A stretch of 64,000 bases of DNA from Hyalella azteca (taxonomy: Eukaryota > Arthropoda > Malacostraca > Amphipoda > Hyalellidae). This document shows positions 60,756-64,000 of this stretch, piece after piece; position 1 is the stretch's first letter, and each line of letters starts with the position of its first letter. A program made the position numbers and the translations under genes. The stretch lies in contig NW_025939527.1 of NCBI RefSeq assembly GCF_000764305.2, positions 249,583-313,582 on the forward strand. The letters run 5' to 3'. A model generated the notes under the pieces. That model was not told where the DNA came from and did no database searches. It saw nothing but the letters and a program-made list of their open reading frames with translations.

Positions 60756-63158
60756 CCTTGAGAGCGTCTGCTAGCGATCCATCGGCCTTCATCTCCTTGA
60801 TTATATCCAGACCACCGATGAGCTCGCCCTTCACATACACCTGCACAACACATCAAAATGTAAGATAATTGCATACCCACATGCTGAAGTAGTTAGAATG
60901 AATGGGAAGTTGAAAAAAAAAACATTCCTTAGTAGAGAGTACAGTCAACGATTCAATAAATATCTAAATTATATGAGAATTTTTTAATAATAATTTAACA
61001 CAAAAAAGCAATATGCTAAAAATTAAGACGTATAAAATTTAACGAGGACCAAAATCTTAGAGTAAGAAAATTTATAATGAAAATATGCACACACAAAATA
61101 AAAAATGTAAGTACTCGCCTGAGGGTAAGTGACTCGCCTGAGGGTAAGTGACTTGCCTGAGGGTAAGTGACTCGCCTGAGGGTAAGTGACTCGCCTGAGG
61201 GTAAGTGACTCGCCTGAGGGTAAGTGACTCGCCTGAGGGTAAGTGACTTGCCTGAGGGTAAGTGACTCGCCTATAAGTGACTCGCCTGAGGGTAAATGAC
61301 TCGCCTGAGGGTAAGAGACTCGCCTGAGGGTATGTGACTCGCCTGAGGGTAAGTGACTCGCCTGAGGGCAAGTGACTAGCCTGAGGGTACGAGACTCGCC
61401 TGAGGGTAAGTGGGCCAGTTGCTGTAAGTCTTCAGGCCTTGACGAACTTCTTCATCAGTCAGAATATCAAACGTGGAGAATGGGAGACTGTCAACAACAG
61501 AGAAATGAATGTTTTATCTAGAACATCAGGGCTTACGTTTTCGGCTAAAGAAGTCTAAGTTCATATACTACTGGGAGAAACGAGTAAAATTCATTGCCAG
61601 TTTAAACTGTACAATAGAATAAAATTATATGGATTTTTTACCAAATTGAAAAAATCGTTTATAAATTTGCAAATGGCTAAAAACTTGTACAAAATAAGTA
61701 TGATAAGAGCATTATTTGAGAATAAAAAAAGAATTTTTAATATGGTATTAAACAAGTCTGACAAATGAATCAGATAAATTTTTTGGTCATGTTAAATTAA
61801 TGCCACGAAATTTTCCTACAATTTGATATCAGTTTGCAACGCAGCTACATTATTTAGTGCAAAACAAGCCACAAGCGAATGGCTCAGCGGATGTTTATGT
61901 TAAAACTTTTTTTATTTCCCCAATCTTCATAGAAGACTTACTCTACTTCCTTGAGTATTTCCATGAGTGTTTTGGAGAAGCCACAGCGAGGATTCTCAGG
62001 ATTGCCTTTCATGAAAACCATCAGAGGTGCCTGGTTCACCAGCGACTTTAGTCTGCAAATACCAAGTTTGTTAGCTACAAAGTTTGTTAGTAACAAGATT
62101 TGTTTGTTTGTTTGTAACAAGATTTGTTTGTTAGTTACAAGGTTTGTTAGTTGCAAGGTTTGTTAGTTACAAGGTTTGTTAGTTGCAAGGTTTGTTAGTT
62201 ACAAGGTTTGTTAGTTACAAGGTTTGTTAGTTACAAGGTTTGTTTGTTTGTTTGTAACAAGATTTGTTTGTTAGTTACAAGGTTTGTTAGTTGCAAGGTT
62301 TGTTAGTTACAAGGTTTGTTAGTTGCAAGGTTTAGTTACAAGGTTTGTTAGTTACAAGGTTTGTTAGTTACAAGGTTTGTTAGTTACAAGGTTTGTTAGT
62401 TACAAGGTTTGTTATTTACAAGGTTTGTTTGTTACCAGGTTTACTAGTTACAAGGTTCACTAGTAACAACGTTTGCTAGTTACAAGGTTAGCTAGTTACA
62501 AAGTTTGTTAGTAACAAGATTTATTTGTTATCAGGTTTCTTAGTTACAAGGTTTGCTAGTTACCAGGTTTGCTAACTACAAAGTTTGTTCGTAACAAAAT
62601 TTTTTTTGTTATCAGGTTTGCTAGCTACAAAGTTTGTTCGTAACAAGATTTTTTTTTTTGTCATCAGGTTTGCTAGTTCCGAGGTTAACCAGTTGACAGG
62701 TTAGTTTTGTTGCAAGGTTTACTTGCTCTCAGAATTGTTAGTAACGAGTTTTTTTAACGTCACATAACAGAACGAGTCATTTTGGGAAAACTATATCCAT
62801 TCTGAAAATGATGAAGATGATGATGAAAAACTATGTTTAAAGAAGCAAGTGCAAGTACACAGATCATTTTTTAAAGTAAGCTTGTAGGTTTTTGAAATGT
62901 TTTAGGATTTGGAACTTTGTAGTTGGCATTTTGACAGAAAAGCATGAAGATACAGTTGAAGGCCTAACTATACCTTATGCGTCACATTAATGAATATCTT
63001 GACCAAACAGAACCGTAAGTACCTATGAACAAAAGGACTCCAATCACTCACCTTTCATCTAGGTTTTGCTTCTTAGGCAATATGTTTGCCAGTTCACCAC
63101 TGGCATCCATTTCTTTCAGGATGTCCAGCCCGCCAATTAGTTCACCAGCGATGTACAG
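60748..63158 (-). CDS. Glrx3: glutaredoxin 3 (PICOT/Glrx3), 3' part, runs off right edge
   Basis: Four minus-strand exons join in phase: 63052-63158, 61942-62052, 61400-61487 and 60748-60840 (TAG stop at 60748-60750). The first gives [17 protein letters not shown], the end of glutaredoxin domain 1. The second has [19 protein letters not shown] and the CGFS active site of domain 2. The third has [20 protein letters not shown] and NWPTYPQ. The last has [17 protein letters not shown]. Glrx3 is a cytosolic monothiol protein that carries [2Fe-2S] clusters with BolA-type partners. The thioredoxin domain and the first CGFS lie beyond 64000. The exon at 61400-61487 ends CAG|GCGAGT, a GC-AG intron supported by the conserved TYPQ/VYV junction; other splice sites are GT-AG. 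Long tandem arrays touch three of the exon borders. Residues are fully conserved, so the gene looks functional. Confidence 0.93.
61112..61402 (-). repeat. 19-bp array of a GC splice donor, 16 units
   Basis: On the Glrx3 strand the unit is ACTTACCCTCAGGCGAGTC. Its first member is the end of the exon (ACT TAC CCT CAG) plus the GC donor itself; 15 further copies follow into the intron, one shortened. Three copies read GGCAAGT (closer to the GC-donor consensus) and one GGCTAGT. On the opposite strand each unit shows a canonical GGGTAAGT. Confidence 0.95.
62055..62700 (-). repeat. 16-bp array upstream of a Glrx3 exon, about 40 units
   Basis: Units are variants of TTAGTTACAAGGTTTG. On the gene's strand they read CAAACCTTGTAACTAA, containing TAACTAAC at each junction. 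It starts within about 20 bp of the acceptor at 62053. Units on the far side (62440-62700) are more diverged. Confidence 0.95.
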
Positions 63159-63216
63159 CTGAGCAAGTACAAAGTTAATACCAAATGGCACTCAGTTCAT
63201 TAAAAAATGAAATAAA

Positions 63217-64000
63217 CAGGGTTGGTGATTTTTTATTTTTTTTTAAATCAAAAAAATAAAAAATCAATGATTTTTTATTTTTTCATGATTTTTTTGATTT
63301 TTTCAGTTTTTTTTTGTCTTTTTTGAAAGTTTTTTTTTATGTTGCAATTAGCCTACTAACAATAACAGTATGTGGATCATAATGGATGGCTAAAAAGGGC
63401 ACTTTTTGCCTTTAATAATGACCAACAGGCCAAGGCGCGTTTACCACTTTGGGATTTTTGCGTAAACAATTATTGATCAGTCTATTCCTTAGCTTTGTAA
63501 AGTTTGTATGGAGCAAGGTAACAAGCTAAATATTGACCATTCAACTGGCTTTAGTATACAAAAACACTTCAGGAATGCAGATCTTCTAAACATTGAAGAG
63601 TCGCACAACATATACTGAGATAGGTAGCTGATAGCACAGTGCACATCACTATCAATAGATCTACTAGTTTCATGTTCTATAAATCTACCAGACTCTATAC
63701 TCTAAACACACCGACTAGTAGTGACTGAGTGACTGACTGCACTTATCCCATTTATTTCATACCAATAAACCAATACTAAGCATAAACTGAACGATAACCA
63801 AACAAACCTCAAACGAATTGAAACGAGACTTAAGTTAAGAGAAAAGCTAACACTGTTTGAAATAAACACGTCCATAATTCAAACATTTTATTTCCATTCA
63901 CTGTATTTAATCATTTTATATATAGTTTTATAATTGTAATTGTTTTGTTTCTAGTTTTAAATTCACATATTTAAAGATTGAAATTAAATATCTTAAATAG
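63217..64000 (+). mobile_element. probable hAT left end, continuing past the window
   Basis: CAGGGTTGGTGATTTTTTAT followed by a long T/A-rich subterminal region with inverted AAATCAAAAAAAT/ATTTTTTTGATTT motifs. CAGGGTTGG ends with such subterminal DNA occur in several arthropod hAT families. The matching right end and target duplication are not in view. It would lie in a Glrx3 intron. Confidence 0.4.

Noticed and set aside
61072..61371. 99-residue minus-strand protein with [14 protein letters not shown] repeats
   Set aside because: It is a reading of the 19-bp splice-donor array, not a gene.
62055..62700. CRISPR-like array
   Set aside because: Units are contiguous 16-bp repeats without spacers in a eukaryotic intron; it is a minisatellite.

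Overview
This window reads as AT-rich nuclear DNA of an arthropod, most likely an insect. Genes are split by GT-AG introns, coding exons are small islands in long repeat-rich spacers, and the repeats are eukaryotic (a tRNA-derived SINE, non-LTR retrotransposon pieces, hAT and mariner-type DNA transposons, TA-flanked MITEs, many minisatellites). A GLIS2/sugarbabe-type zinc-finger gene and odorant-binding-protein-like exons favour an insect. There are no bacterial operons, ribosome binding sites or CRISPR arrays. Most long open frames here are chance frames or repeat readings. The real genes were found by joining short exons across splice sites in matching phase.

Layout. 1-3.1 kb: a 640-bp fold-back transposon, a dimeric tRNA-SINE, a dispersed microsatellite-bearing repeat, and an exon with the cysteine spacing of an odorant-binding protein (minus strand). 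3.6-9.7 kb, minus strand: a second OBP-like terminal exon, a possible decayed exon, a 66-bp minisatellite, a signal-peptide exon and a TATA box. 9.9-10.4 kb: rearranged dispersed repeats and a LINE 3' end. 12.4-16.3 kb, minus strand: a complete 8-exon gene for a 432-residue multi-pass membrane protein of an uncharacterised animal family. 18.1-20.8 kb: a dead LINE lacking its reverse transcriptase core. 21.3-24.6 kb: two hAT elements, one inside the other, inside an inverted mariner-type remnant, with both 8-bp target duplications intact. 24.6-51 kb: mostly unrecognised non-coding DNA with a MITE, minisatellites, a TATA promoter candidate and a few unassigned open frames. 51.0-58.3 kb, plus strand: a four-exon GLIS2/sugarbabe-type transcription factor. 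60.7-63.2 kb, minus strand: the 3' half of glutaredoxin 3 (Glrx3/PICOT), running off the right edge. 63.2-64 kb: the left end of a probable hAT element.

The most unusual signal is at the exon borders of the two right-hand genes. In Glrx3 a 19-bp tandem array is built from the end of an exon plus its own GC (not GT) splice donor. A 16-bp array upstream of another Glrx3 exon repeats a branch-point-like motif, and a 32-bp repeat carries the stop codon. In the GLIS gene, the splice acceptor plus the first ~33 nt of the zinc-finger exon are repeated upstream as decoy exon starts. Tandem duplication seeded at functional splice sites has thus created arrays of candidate splice signals in two neighbouring genes. 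Whether the cell uses or ignores them needs RNA evidence.
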